Origin: Castanea sativa
Lineage: Eukaryota; Streptophyta; Magnoliopsida; Fagales; Fagaceae
Assembly (NCBI RefSeq): GCF_040712315.1
Contig: NC_134016.1
Coordinates: 8,841,282 to 8,905,281, forward strand
DNA length: 64,000 bases
Direction of reading: 5' to 3'
Shown: piece by piece, positions 23,583-36,056 of the stretch
How the letters are laid out: each line of letters opens with the position of its first letter
Position numbering within the stretch: the stretch's first letter is position 1
Position numbers and translations under genes: made by a program
The notes under the pieces: generated by a model
What the model was told of the DNA's origin: nothing
Seen by the model: only the letters and a program-made list of their open reading frames with translations
Database searches by the model: none

Positions 23583-24088
23583 CTCTCTTAACCCTTGATT
23601 GTTTATTGTTCCTTAACCCTAACAAGATTGTTTATTGTGCTCATATGCTCATATGCCCATATGCCATTCTTTCTTTTTTTGATATCATAGTCGTGAGTTT
23701 GGATTTTATACATAATGTTTATGTGCTTAATAATGAGTTTTATTTCTTTTGATGAATATGAATGTTCTTTGTAGGTGAACATACTTGTTGTTGCAAGAGA
23801 GAGTGACCAGTATTTGCAGTGGCAAAATTTCATCCCCATGAAGTTTGTGACTTTCTTACTTTCTTTCTGCATAATCAAAGAATATGAGTTAGTGTTCTAC
23901 AAATCTGTCATGTGAATCTTGACAAATTTTCTTATATTTTGAAAATTATGGTTGTTGTGTATTTAAACAAATAACTTTGTTAGATGCACTGATGTAATCT
24001 GGTCCAACCCATCTTCAATTTAGTTGCAATTAAGCTTTTGACTGCAGCAGATTTTCCTCTCATAATTTTGAATTGGTTTCATGTACAG

Positions 24089-24307
24089 GATATAGTTAAA
24101 TATGTTGAAAACCAATTGCAAAATATTGGTGGAAATGTGAAAAAGTTCTATTCTGATGTTGTCCAAGATGCAATAGTGGATTCTGTAAAGCGTGAAGCTC
24201 AAGCTGTGGCTTTGAAAAGTAATGCAGCTATTGGCACCTATTTGAAGTCAATGATGGGTGATGAAAAAAAGCAGGAAGTTACTGTCATAATGCAATCAAA
24301 TGTGCAG
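24089..24307 (+). pseudogene. Captured exon of an unrecognised host gene
   Basis: After an ATGTACAG acceptor a 73-codon open stretch begins DIVKYVENQLQNIGGNVKKF and ends near QSNVQH, with clear coding character (helical, mixed charge). I do not recognise the parent. At 24309 the sequence switches to a 25-base stretch otherwise found in the right MULE end. Then a RimP-like exon follows. Same orientation as all other captured pieces. Confidence 0.55.
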
Positions 24308-24663
24308 CACATGACACGTGGATGAGTTGGGGATGGAGTTGGAGGGGGTGGAATTTGTCTGGCAGGGACATGGTGGGATAAAGAAGCATTAAGGATAGCT
24401 GAAGAGGTGTCTCTATCATTTGATGGTGATCTCCAAATCTATGCCTTCAAAACTACTTTAAATTCCACCATTCAACTCCGCATTGACAACCTCTCTAACA
24501 AGTAATCTATCTACCTATCCTCTCAATTATAAAGTCTCATTCTACTTGAATATTTTTTCATCTTTTTAATTAAAAGAGTGGATGTTGAGTGCTTTGATTC
24601 ATTAGTGGTGTCAATCCCATAAATGTTGTGATGTCATGCTTGTATCCCACCAATTATATGCCT

Positions 24664-24666
<3 letters not shown>

Positions 24667-24694
<28 letters not shown>
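24667..24694. repeat. GA microsatellite
   Basis: Uninterrupted GA repeat in the RimP-like intron. Confidence 0.9.
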
Positions 24695-25402
24695 CGGAGC
24701 TTTATGTCTAATAACAATGATTGTTTTCTTATTCTAAACATCAATCTAGAAAACTAAGTCTGCTTTTATCAGATGCCATGATGTCAAGTTTCTTTTTTGT
24801 ATATTGTATTCATGATCCAATTCGCAAGACCGATGATTGGGAATATTGTTCTGGACAAATCTGGCTTAACCAAATTGAACTTGATGTGATGAAGTTTTTC
24901 CTGCGAAAAATGGTGATTTCTCGAGTTCAATAGATCCCTGGAAACTGTTTTTCTTTCGTTGATTTTTCATGAATGGGCAAGTATGTTTTAGAAGTTATAC
25001 TTCTTTCATGCACATTCCAATTCTTTCCCACACATTACTCCTATTATTTTTATAACTTTATGAGACTTCTCTGCTATATATTTTTATTCTTCATAGTTTT
25101 CGGTATGCGAATGTGCAAATTTAAAGTAAGTCGTGGGTTTGGATTGGTTGATAAAATGAGATTCAAAAAATACCCATAGCCCCAAATGGTTGGGCTGTAC
25201 AGGAAAAGAGTTATTTGTGAAGTTAAATTATGTCTCATAATTCAATTAGGAGATTGACACAATTTTTCCTACCTTTAAGGGATTTGACGGAAGGGAATAG
25301 TTTCATACAGACAATTGGCCTGAGAAGGGAGAAAGGTGCATAAAATTTATAAAAAAAATTCTGAAAGTATGTTTTAAGGCTCTAAACAAACTCAACTGGT
25401 GG

Positions 25403-25500
25403 GCTTTGACTAAAATGATACTTCTTCTCACAAGAGTGGCGGGTGGAGGGTAAGGTTGTGAGTTTAGAACTCACTAGGTGCATGTGTAACGTATCAATAA
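25403..25500 (+). repeat. SINE-like fragment
   Basis: A-box-like start (GGTGGGCTTTGACTAAAATG), B-box-like GTGAGTTTAGAACTCAC and a 3' end AACGTATCAATAAAAAG. The tail style resembles Au-type plant SINEs; assignment is tentative. Confidence 0.4.
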
Positions 25501-26229
25501 AAAGAAGACTCTAATCAAACTTAAGCCTTTTGACTTTGTGTCAAAGGTGTATGAGTGTGTCAGGCCAAATTCATTTTATTTTTCCATTTAAATTTTTCTC
25601 ATATGTAATTGATTAGAAAAATTTGTTGTTGTTTTTAAAAAAAAAAAAAAAAAAATTATTTCATGTGATCAGATTTTCTTGCTAAATGTAACTTTCTATA
25701 AATCATACATGCCTTTTGCTTAATAATTAAAGCTTCTACAGCTTTAACTCAATGTGATTTGCAGGTCTGGTTCCCCCAGTATGGAAGATATTGAAGCCTT
25801 TTCTGTAACCTATAGAGCACGTTTAGATGAAGCATAGCTCAATAGATCTATTCCTGAGAATATATCTTTGGAGGTATCTGTTTCCCAATTGTTTTCATTT
25901 TTTAGTGTTAATTTGGGTGGGGGAGACTCAACTCTACAACATAGAAACCTTAAATTTAATTTATGGGTGTAGATGTACCTAGCTGTGCACTTGACATGTA
26001 GGCCTGTCTTTGATAGATCAAATGATCAATTATATTATTTGAGACGTGTTGTTTGTTTCAAACTCTTTTCAAGATTGAAAGTTAATATAGGTGAATCTGT
26101 AATAATAACTATTGTTTCAAACTCTTTTCAACCAGTATATTTTTTTCTTATTTTCCTGGTGTATTCTAGATCTCTACCTCGTGGATTTTCAAGTTGTTTT
26201 TAAGGTCTAGTAATGCACTAATTCCTCTC

Positions 26230-29200
26230 GGTATCACACTGTGTCATCTATACAATTAGGGCTAGGTGTTGGAGAAGCCATCTGGGTCAATTATTTAGAC
26301 TTGGAATCAGATAAGGTGTCTGAAAAACCTGATAAAGATGAGGCTTTAGCGCCTTTTTTGAAGTTCTTCAAGGGGGGAGATTCTGAGGAAGAAATGAAAG
26401 AATCATATGAGTGAGGTTTATTAGTATTAGAGGAAAAAAGTGATGTGGATGGTAGGAATGAGGAAGGTAAGAAGGTTGATATTGAGTACTATGAGCCCAA
26501 ACCTGGTGATTTTGTGGTGGGGGTGGTGGTTTCAGGTAATGAGAATAAGCTTGATGTGAATGTGGGGGCAGACTTGTTGGGTACAATGTTGACAAAGGAG
26601 GTGCTTCCCTTGTATGACAAGGAAATGGAAAACTTGTTATGTGATACGGATAAGGATGCCAATGAGGTTATGGTTAAGGGGAAGATGGGAATTGTGAAGA
26701 ATGATGAGGCATTGAGTGGGAGACAGGGGCTTGGAAGGCCTGTTGTTGAGATTGGAACTGTTTTGTTTGCGAGGTTCTTGGGAGAACACTTAGTGGTAGG
26801 CCATTGCTTTCTACTAGACGGCTGTTCCGGCGGCTTGCCCGGCATCGAGTGAGGCGGGTTCATTTCTTGCTCTTTTCTTTTCCGTTTAGCAGATTTGGAA
26901 ACTTTTGTGCGAGAAAATAGAAAATGTTGTGTAGCGGTGTTTAGAAAATGTTCTTTTTAAGAAAAAGAAATGTATATAGGAGTACATTTTTTATGATCTT
27001 TAAAATGAATCAAGATAGATTATACAATTACACTATGATTTTCATTTTCCTAACTTTATTACGGCCAATATTAAGCTACTACTTAGCTTTTTATTTTTAA
27101 TGGTTGATTCTATTTGATGATGTGAACACATCTTTTGCTTTCTGTTGAGCGAGATAAAACAACTCAATGAACCCATTGAGGTTAGAATAACAGTGGAATA
27201 CCGGAGGCCTTCGACAAGAATTGAGGTTTGTTTGTCTCTTGTATGTCTAATTTGTGTGTATGTTCTTATGCATTTTTCCGGTTGTTTATCATTTTTTAAA
27301 AGCTACTTTGCGGGGATTGCGAGCTTTTCTTCCCAAAGCTGAGTTGTTGAATAGAGTGAACAACTTCACCGAGTTGAAAGAAAATGTGAGTAGTTTTCCC
27401 CCCTTTGTGCATGTTTGGGACAAATTAAAAGGCTATCATGCATAATTAGAACAATTGGGGATTTTAGATGTGTCAAATACATGATTTCGGCTAATATGCG
27501 GATCATGGATAGAAAAGTTAATTAATTTTGGGGAAATCTTCATATATTCATATATTTTCACCGACCATTAATGGCCCAATTGGGGACCGACTTGATTTCA
27601 TCCTTTAAGTGTTGGGGGAGATCCTTAAAAGCAATCTTGGTGGACGTTGTTTGAATCAAAAGTACTTGTTCGGATCATGATCCTACATGTATTTGTATTT
27701 GCTTGATATGCATAGTTGGCCCCCTTCTTGACTGCTTTAACCTTTCATGACTGATGGTTTAAAACAATTAATCAATATATGTAATTTGACATCATTGAAT
27801 ATGGAAAATGGAAGTTTTACAATTTTGGAAAGCTTCCATTGGATCATAAATCATTGGTCTACCTTGGTTATAAAATCCTAAGGGGCCTTTGATTCTACTT
27901 TTTATTTTAATTTCAAGGTCAGAATAAATTTAGTTCAACATCCCTTTCAATTCTAGACATGCAAACATACACACAGAGTTGTAGAAACATTCTTCCAGGT
28001 ACATAAAGTTTCTTAATATATAAATATATCATGTTTAATCCAAAATTTTATTTCATTGAATCATAAAACATCAATCTGGTTCTGCAACTCAACCTTCATA
28101 TAATTCATGTGTTATTCTTGTTTAGGTTCTCCATTTGAAAAACTTACCCAAAAAAAAAAAAAAAAAAGGGAAGAAAGACCCTGGCTTCTAGTAAAAAGAG
28201 TATATACTTGAATTGCTTTAATACCCATAGTTATTTTTCTTGTTCACAGTCATTATGCAATCTTTACTTATTGGGTTTAAGGCTGTCTACCAGCTACCTT
28301 TTCAAGATCCCACTTCTAGCATTTGGTATGACCTTTTTTATTATTACTACTGTTACTAATATATGAGTAAATCAAATGGAGTTGTGAAAATGGGCCATAT
28401 GGTCAACTACTGCCCTACTATATTTATTCTAGGCCCTAATGTAGAGCTAGTGGTGCAGTTGGGCGAGCTACCTACTACTTGATATAGAAACTTACACGGA
28501 ACATACTTGCATGTAAAGTAAGATATATAAACTTATATGGCAAAGTAAAATGAGCCATCTGGGCAACTGCACAGGTACCATATTTATTCTATGCTTTAAT
28601 GCAAGGGTTGGGGTCCGGTTGGGAAGAGCAAAAGCATTACATACTTAATACTTTTACTTTGCGATAATGCGATGCAGGACTTTCTAACCTTTCTATTCTC
28701 TGTTTGTTTATATACATTCACCTAGGTTCAATGCAAACCTTTTATGCTTCTTAGACATAATATGTTTATTGCTGGTGTAGGTTGGACGCCGGGTATATGT
28801 GCAGATTACTAGAATTGATGAGGCTAAAAATGACTTAATATTGAGTGAGAGGGAAGCTTGGGTTAGTTTTTCTTATGTCATATGGTGTTTCTTTTGCTCA
28901 ATTTGTTTCTTGCAATAATATTTTCTGTAGTTCTCATTTGGTTTTCTCTCTTTTACTTTTCTTTAAAAAGACCTGCTATCTTTTCACATAATTTTGCAGG
29001 AAATGTTAAACCTTAGAGAGGGAACACTTCTAGAAGGGATGGTTAGAAAAATCTTCCCGTATGGAGCTCAAATAAGGATAGGCGAAAGTAACAGAAGGTG
29101 AGGAACAATTAGTATTTGCTTTGAAAACTTGTCCTGGAAGTAAGTTGGATATGTGTATTTTCTTGATTTTTCTATTTTTGAAAAAAGAAAATTCTAAATA

Positions 29201-32200
29201 TGTGAGTGAGTTGGGATCGGAGTAGCTAGACAAGGAGATAAACAAAAAGATATTATGTTATTGGTGAAGGTTGCTGATTCTGGTACATTAAAGAACAGGG
29301 AAAAAGGACAAAAGGGTGTAAAAAAAAACATTTTATGAGATTTCTGGTGAGCTGTCTTGAAGAACAAACTTTCATGCATATGTGTTGCTATTCTTTCTAA
29401 CATAAAGCTTCAACAGTGAGTCTTATGAATGACAGCTACCATAATGGAGATTAGGGGTAGTCAAAATGGATGACCTAGTGCTTCAGTTTATAGATTTTAT
29501 GGAGGGGGGCATAAAATGAATGCTTATGTTATGGCTGAAATAAGAAGAAATTGTTGTAGGAATTTCTGGAAGTGATAGAAATTACAGGTTTTTGGTTCCA
29601 AATTAGTATTAATAATGGTCATTGTTTGGATGGTCTTGTATTTGGGGTTTTACGCAATGTATTTTTGTATTTGATTTCCTGCAATCTATTTCTGTTTCTT
29701 TGTGATTTTTTTTTTGTGTATTTGTTTCAAGTCGGTCTGTTCATCATCGTGAACATGATGCACTTTTTTATTAATGAAATATCTATTACCTATAAAAAAA
29801 AAATTAGTATTAATAATGGTAGGTTCAGTTGAAACTAAACCCTATTACTTTAACAAGTATAAAGTAGATAAAATTCATTACCAAACTCCTCCAAACAACT
29901 CATCTTCTGTCTATTTCCTGATTAACAGATGAATGCAAATATAGGGAACGATCGGTAGCTATACTTTTATTTTTATCCCCTAATATTAACTTTTCAGTTT
30001 CCTTCTAATTTAAGGATGTTTGAAACATATATGATTAATTATACCCTATGGAAAATACTCTTTTATTATATAGGACCTTTGGTGGGTTCCATTAGTGAAC
30101 CCACATTGGCTTTGCAAATTGCAATGAGCACCATATGCATTGAAGGGCCTTTAACATCATTTTGCCTTCCATGTTTCATGGATGTAATTCATATATTAAA
30201 TTTGCATCTTTTATGTTATTTAGAGTGTGTTTGGGAAGTGATGAAACTCACAGCTTATTAGAGTTTTTAGCTTATGTCTGGTACTATTCATGGGTCCTAT
30301 TGCATTTTTTGGTACTATTCGTAGATCTTATCGTACTATTCAGCTAGCTTTTAGCTATTTTTACAATTTTTTTAGCAAAAAAATTTCAATTTCAGCTAAA
30401 TAAGTTGTTCCCAAATGGACCCTTAGTTTATAAATGGTCGATGATTGTCCTCATTTTTTTTGTCTCACAGTGGGTTGCTGCATATCTCAAACATCACCCG
30501 TGCCCGAATTACTTCTGTCAGTGACTTACTTGCAGTTGATGAGAAGGTTAAAGTTCTGGTTGTGAAGTCAATGTTTCCTGACAAAATCTCTCTCAGGTGA
30601 CTACGGACTGGGTTTCTGAGTGCAATCCATGCATGTCTAGTGCACCAAAAGCTCTTGCTTTACGAGTAAATGCATAATCATTTACTTTTTTACTAGCAAT
30701 CTCAAACTTTTCATTATTAAATTTTTTGGTGCTATAATTCATGTCTGAATTAGACATTCATGAATACCATAGTTAATTTGGAAGAAGAATGATATAGTTA
30801 TATGCCCAAGCAGATGGGCTGAAATTGTTGTTTGTGGTTCGTTTGGTATGCAAATAGAATGAAGAGTTTGACATTCCTTATTTCAATGGATTGATGTCAC
30901 TAGTAGAGAATCTTTCCTTGTCTACCTAACTATCAATTATGGTCCCCACCCCCCCTCCTCTTTTTCTGCCCTTATAATCTCATTTTTGATTTTCACAAAC
31001 TTAGTTACTTCTAATATGTTCCAATTCCTGTGTTTGTGCTCCATAAGTTAGAAATAACAGTACCTTTATTTATGAAAGTCTGAGCACGTTAAACAGGGCC
31101 TGAGCATGTGGCTTTCGTTGTAAGTAAACTTAAGTGATTATATTTCTTTTCAAGGATCATATTTGTTTGAATCTTTTCTGGCCTCCAAAACAGTAGACCA
31201 TAATGGAGAAGCTGTTGATTTGAAGGTTTAATTCCTTAAAGATTTGCAATAGTTCCATCTTCATGTTTGTAATAGCAATATGTATTTAACAGTCAACAAA
31301 AGCTGTCTTAACTTTTATTACTCATATAAGTTTGCATTGGTAAAGTGATGAGTAGCTCTGTCATTGCATTAAGTCCATCTCTACAACTCGTGAAATATAT
31401 ATACTTAGCGATTGTGTTTTATTTAGTAAAATCTGTAAATTCCATAACTATTAGAAGATGATCTTACTAGAGAGTTGTTATTGAGAAGTATGTGAGTATG
31501 TTAAAGTGGGGACTTTTTTGGGGTGGGTCGGAGGTGTAAAAGAGGAAGAGAATTATCATCCCCAAAACACAATGGCTAACAGGATTCCTGGGCCAAATTC
31601 TCGATGCGATCAATTGCAAAAAAATGGGGGCCTGTCATTTATTCACTAAATGTTATTATAAGATTTGGCGGGCATTTCATAAGATCTGGAGGACCAATCT
31701 ATAATCATCATTCTATGTTTTCTAATCTTTCTATAGGATGAATTTGTTCCTCTTATGCAATTTTGAAACACAATCGAATTATATTTTATCATGAGGCATT
31801 CCAGTGTACATTCAATCTTTCCATAAGGACCTTAACTCATCTAATAATGCAATATGATGGTGTACTTATTTGGGGTGTTATATTAATGCAAATAATTTTG
31901 ATATAAAGATATTGAGTAGTGGTTATAGTACTACTTATTTGGGATGTCATATTAATTCAATGATGCGTTTGATGTGGGTTCATTACCTGATGAAGGTTTA
32001 ATCCTTGAAGTTTTAGCCTCCACAATCATCACATTCTGATGAGCAAGATACTGCCTTTATTAGTTTTATTTTTTCCATGTTAGAACCTTTTTTGGTTAGG
32101 AAATTTGTGCCAATGCCAAACAGTGGCCCTAAGTAGGTGCTAGTGATAATTTTGCTTCTGTGTCTTGCAGTATTGCTGACCTTGAAAGTGAGCCTGGCCT

Positions 32201-32501
32201 ATTTATATCAAACAAAGAGGTGCTTATATTGTTAATCTTTTTCTCAAAATTGAGATTTATTATATGGCCTATGTGTTGCTTCCATCCAGTTTCCTTAACA
32301 GAAAAATTCATTCCTTTTGGCAGAAAGTATTTGCTGAGGCTGATGCAATGGCAAGGAAGTACAGGGAAAAGCTACCTTCTGGTTTTGCCCCTCATAAATC
32401 GGAACTCCCTCCAACCAATGCTTTACCCTTTGAGAATGAGGTAAAAATGTATAAAAAATTGGAAGTGGTTCAAATTTGAAAGAGAATATGAACCAGCGTG
32501 A
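26230..32501 (+). pseudogene. Captured plastid S1-domain RNA-binding protein gene (RLSB/PDE338-like)
   Basis: Eight exon pieces: about 26230-26830, 27150-27225, 27313-27385, 28781-28861, 29000-29097, 30471-30596, 32171-32219, 32324-32501. They encode an acidic leader, YYEPKPGDFVVGVVVSGNEN (first S1-like domain), LRAFLPKAELLNRVNNFTEL, VYVQITRIDEAKNDLILSER, and LREGTLLEGMVRKIFPYGAQ with LLHISNITRARITSV (second S1 domain), ending in WKWFKFERE. This matches the family of Arabidopsis At1g71720 (PDE338/RLSB), a plastid RNA-binding protein linked to rbcL mRNA. Damage: TGA at 26412-26414, one base lost near 26770, indels in exon 2, acceptor AG changed to GG at about 27311-27312, one extra A near 32455. 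The transit-peptide exon is missing. Almost a whole gene was captured, introns included. Confidence 0.78.
30219..30426. mobile_element. hAT-type MITE inside the captured S1 gene intron
   Basis: Ends GAGTGTGTTTGGGAA and TTCCCAAATGGACCCTT are inverted matches typical of plant hAT MITEs (GTCCGTTTGGGAA type). The interior is AT-rich and noncoding. An exact 8-bp duplication was not clear. Confidence 0.6.
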
Positions 32502-34043
32502 CCCTTAGGGTTGCCCTGTGACAGCATCAAATTAGAAAAAAGGGAGGGCTCAGACCTTGCTATCCTCCCCTAACCCACACACACCCCATAATGAAAAAAA
32601 AGTAAATATCTCTCAAGTCTCAACAAGGCCATTATACTCTTGATTTCACAAAAATCAAGTTATTCGGCATGTGTTGCACTTAGATCACAAGCCATTGAAA
32701 ATCTATGGAGACATGAGCATATGTTCTTGCTGTTGACATAGTTTTCCACTTTATTATTCCATACAAATCTGTAATATGATGAGTCAAAATATTCCCAGTT
32801 GTAGTTGCAAACCTTGTCCTTAGTGTTTGCTGTAATATGATGAGTCAAAATACAAGGCTCACAGTGCTTGCTGTTGTTCCTTGACCAAATTGGATATATA
32901 TCATATGTCTGGCTGCATAACTTAGATAAGTTAATTGGGGTAGCATTTGTATTTTTACTTAATATGACAGCAGAGCTGCATTTTTAACCTCTACTTTTGG
33001 GTAGCATTGAAGTTCATCTTATTGTTTGGGTCAGGCTTGGTTGTGCTATATCATTATTGTTATGACATGTACATTACTACTTAAGATATATTGCTGATTC
33101 GGAAGGTTCTTACAAATGGTAAACAAATCTGGTCACAAGTCATTTTTTAATATGTATACATGTATATAACTCAAACTTGAAAAGAAGGAAACATTGTTCT
33201 TTAATTGTAGCAAACTATTTACAAAATCATAGGATTGCTGTTTATTTATCTTTGATTTAAAAATAATTTATGCATGAAAACTATCTATTAGGAGAGGGGC
33301 GACATAGTTATGGTTAACATGTGAACGATGGATTTCTATTTTTAATTCATGGATCTTTTCCTAACTGTCTCAAAAGGTTTAGAATTTGTCATAGTTTGGT
33401 TATCTAGGTGAACATATTTGTTTCTTTTCTAGTAATTTATCTTTTGGTGTTGATCAAATATACCTACCTGACCTTAAAAAGTTCATGCACTTGACATCAA
33501 TCTGCCTGGTTTAATTTTTAAGGTTCAGTAAGTTTAGGTTTATAGATGAAATTATATGTAACTCATATGTGATGATGATGCTAAAAAAAATGCATGAAGT
33601 TAAAATCCATTTGTCTCCGTACTTTCAGCTTGGAGGTATTCCCCTATTTAAATCTTGACGATAAAGTGGATTTATGGGTTCTACTTCTAGATACAACCCC
33701 TGTGTGTGTGATTAATCTATCTTTGTCTTTCATTCTCTCTAAGAATGTGTGAGTTATAATATGTTGACTGTTACAGCAGTGAGAGGGGGATGACATATCT
33801 AGTCCGACATCATTGTTTCATTATCCACTATGTTGGGTCAACATTTGAATCATATACTTCTTATCTTTTTGTTAAATGGAATCATATACTTTTTATCTTT
33901 TTGTTGAATGCTAATATTTTAGTTCATCAATCTGCTCTACTTTGGAGATTGCAGTAGTTTACTTGTGTTTATTATAGCCACTTTCTGTGGAGCTGAGTTT
34001 GTCTAACTGTGGTCCTCAAGTATGTTTCCAAAATGTTCTGCAG

Positions 34044-34151
34044 GAATCATTGGCACAATCTCATGGCTCGCAATTTGGGTTTTGTACTCCGGGTTTTATC
34101 ATGTCCATGTATGCCTTGCTGAGGTCATGTCAAACACCACCTAGTGAAGTT
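34044..34151 (+). pseudogene. XDH: Captured xanthine dehydrogenase exon ([2Fe-2S] domain)
   Basis: Follows a TTCTGCAG acceptor. The 36 codons include [20 protein letters not shown] and TPPSE, the second iron-sulphur segment of xanthine dehydrogenase, a purine-catabolism enzyme. The family has Cys at the position that is Phe here (SQFGFC versus SQCGFC), so one cluster ligand is lost. The sequence after SEVE no longer matches XDH and leads into unknown sequence before the SRP68 fragment. Confidence 0.75.
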
Positions 34152-34330
34152 GAAGGGACAACCTTTTGTGTCTGAAGTTGAAGAAGAGCAGATAAATTAT
34201 TTGCACATTGATTCGAAGGGTGAGAATTTTGTAGATAGGGTACATGGGACAATTTTGTAGATAGGATCAGCTGCTGTAAATTAATAAAGCTTCCAACTTT
34301 TAACAGTTTACGTTACTTGGATTTGAAATA

Positions 34331-35814
34331 GGTTTCTTCATCTTGTGCTTTACACGGCGAGAGAGAGCTTGGAGCCATGCCATGGAGAAGAGGCAGCTTC
34401 CGGATGGTCCAAATTCGCGTCGGCGTATCTATTTGATTGGAAGGCCGAGGAAAGCGGTTAAATGGGCTACACTGTTTGCTCGGTTGTGCGCAATCAAGGG
34501 AGATTCCGAACATCGTTAGAAGCTGAGGTGTTGCTATAATATATCATTTCACCGTCAAGTTTTCACAGGATTTTGAAATGCTTGAGGGAGTATGAATGAT
34601 CTGTGGGTCTTGTTCAAAACTATAGGCTATTTAATCAGTGTATCACTTTTTACCATTAACACATTGAATCATATGTTGATTATTGAATTGCTGCCTAATT
34701 TTTTTGGATATTGAATGTTTTGATACTTATCTTTTGATTACTCTATTTTGAGAACTATCTTTTACTTAATCTAGTTTTACATAACTTCTTCCATTTTCAT
34801 TTTGCTAACTTTCAATTTCCAATATGTAGGCTTATGCCTCCTATATGAAAGGGAACTTCTTGTTTGAACAAGATCAGAACTGGGACACAGCATTAATGAA
34901 TTTCAAAAGTGCCAGGTGCAGTCTTGTCTCCTTAAATATACTGATTTTTACTCTTGATACTTTGCCATTGGAAATGAATTTGATCATCAAATCTCACCTC
35001 AAAAATAAAATAATAATGAATTAATTGATTTAGGCGTAAATTAATTTTGAGTGGAAATTTATCTCAGAAATCCCTTTGACCTGTTCCTTGTTTGGTCTAT
35101 AAATGAAAGTGAATTTCTTTAAAATTGCAGCTTAGCCGAGATCTACACACGTCAATAATTGAGGGAAGGTTTCCAGAGTATGTTTTTCTTTTGCTCCCCC
35201 CCCCCCCACCCACTCATTTTCTCTTCCTCTTTTCTCTTTCACGTCCTTCTGAAGTAGCCATTCTCCATTCTTGTTCGGTAAATAACTTTATGCCGCTTAA
35301 ATTCCTCACTTCTATCTTTTGGGTAATGACTATTTTAACATTCTTCTCAATCTTATCTTATTGTAGGTTTGTATGTAATTTTTTGCGGATAATGGTATAT
35401 TTATTAAATTCTTTAAGTACCATGAGTTAAACCAAAATAAAAGCCTTCGATGGTTTCCGGCCACAACCGGATATTTGGCGATGATTATATTTTATGCAAC
35501 TATCCTGTTTGTGAAAAATATACCTTTTTCTCTTGCTTAACTAGTGCACTTGTAACTTCTCTGAATTTATTCAAGTATGGTTGTGTCTGCTGGTTTTTTT
35601 TCTCCCCTTCTTTACTTTTATAGTCCAAAAAGTCTCAAGTTTTGCTTTGTGTCTCAAGTTTTGCTTTATGTGACAAATTTGTTCAGCTCAAGAATTGGAA
35701 AAAGATTTACATGGTCCAGCCGCAGATTCACTGCCAGCAGAGAAAAGACTGGCCATCTTTGACAAAATTTTTACTGCATATCATGAAGCCAGGAGCTGCA
35801 TTCGTAGTGACTTG
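34331..35814 (+). pseudogene. SRP68: Captured SRP68 fragments, three exons, interrupted
   Basis: Exon pieces 34331-34527 (AWSHAMEKRQLPDGPN, IYLIGRPRKAVKWATLFARL), 34830-34915 (AYASYMKGNFLFEQDQNWDT) and 35687-35814 (QELEKDLHGPAADSLPAEKR, IFDKIFTAYHEARSCI). These are in the order found in the 68-kDa subunit of the signal recognition particle, which targets secretory proteins to the ER. Donor and acceptor sites are preserved. A one-base indel near 34508 shifts the end of the first piece. Exons between the second and third pieces are missing and a different gene's exons (35131-35394) occupy the gap, so this is a shuffled mosaic. Confidence 0.8.
35131..35394 (+). pseudogene. Captured fragment, probable queuine tRNA-ribosyltransferase C-terminus
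   Basis: 35131-35177 encodes LSRDLHTSIIEGRFPE and 35367-35394 continues FVCNFLRIM across a GT-AG intron with matching phase. The LHxSIIEGRFPEFV pattern resembles the C-terminus of the catalytic queuine tRNA-guanine transglycosylase subunit, which modifies the wobble base of some tRNAs. Only about 25 residues are available, so the assignment is moderate. Confidence 0.5.
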
Positions 35815-36056
35815 GTATGGAAAGTTACTTCATAATGTCATTGTTTTATTTCTATTAGAAGTGAGGTCCATTTAACCCCTAGAGATAACATGGTTGGGAG
35901 CCATGACTCATGTTACGGAGGTTGGTCAATGTGAGTTCAAATGTTGTTTTGTTATTTTCTCTGATTTCTCTATTCACATGAGAGAAAAGTAGAAGTTTAA
36001 TTGGCTGAATATTGACTCTTTTTTTTTGTTTTTTTTTGTTTTTTTTTTTGTTTCAG

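Larger units (their letters stand above)
24346..25873 (+). pseudogene. Captured RimP-like (YlxS/DUF150) gene fragment, two exons
   Basis: The first piece (to 24501) encodes WWDKEALRIAEEVSLSFDGD, QIYAFKTTLNSTIQLRI and DNLSNK. The second (25765-25873) encodes SGSPSMEDIEAFSVTYRARL and SIPENISLE. The intron is GT-AG and splits a Lys codon correctly, so the capture was from genomic DNA. The motifs match plant plastid homologues of bacterial RimP, which assists 30S ribosome maturation. A TAG at 25835-25837 sits where Glu is expected. Transit peptide and C-terminus are absent. A SINE-like piece lies in the intron at 25403-25500. Confidence 0.7.

Noticed and set aside
24309..24333. A lone G-box promoter as the reason for the ACACGTGG match
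   Set aside because: The identity runs over 25 bases, well beyond a G-box, so shared descent from the MULE end is more likely.
26230..32501. A functional plastid S1-domain gene
   Set aside because: Lacks the transit-peptide exon and has a stop codon, several indels and a mutated splice acceptor; it lies within a block of other gene fragments.
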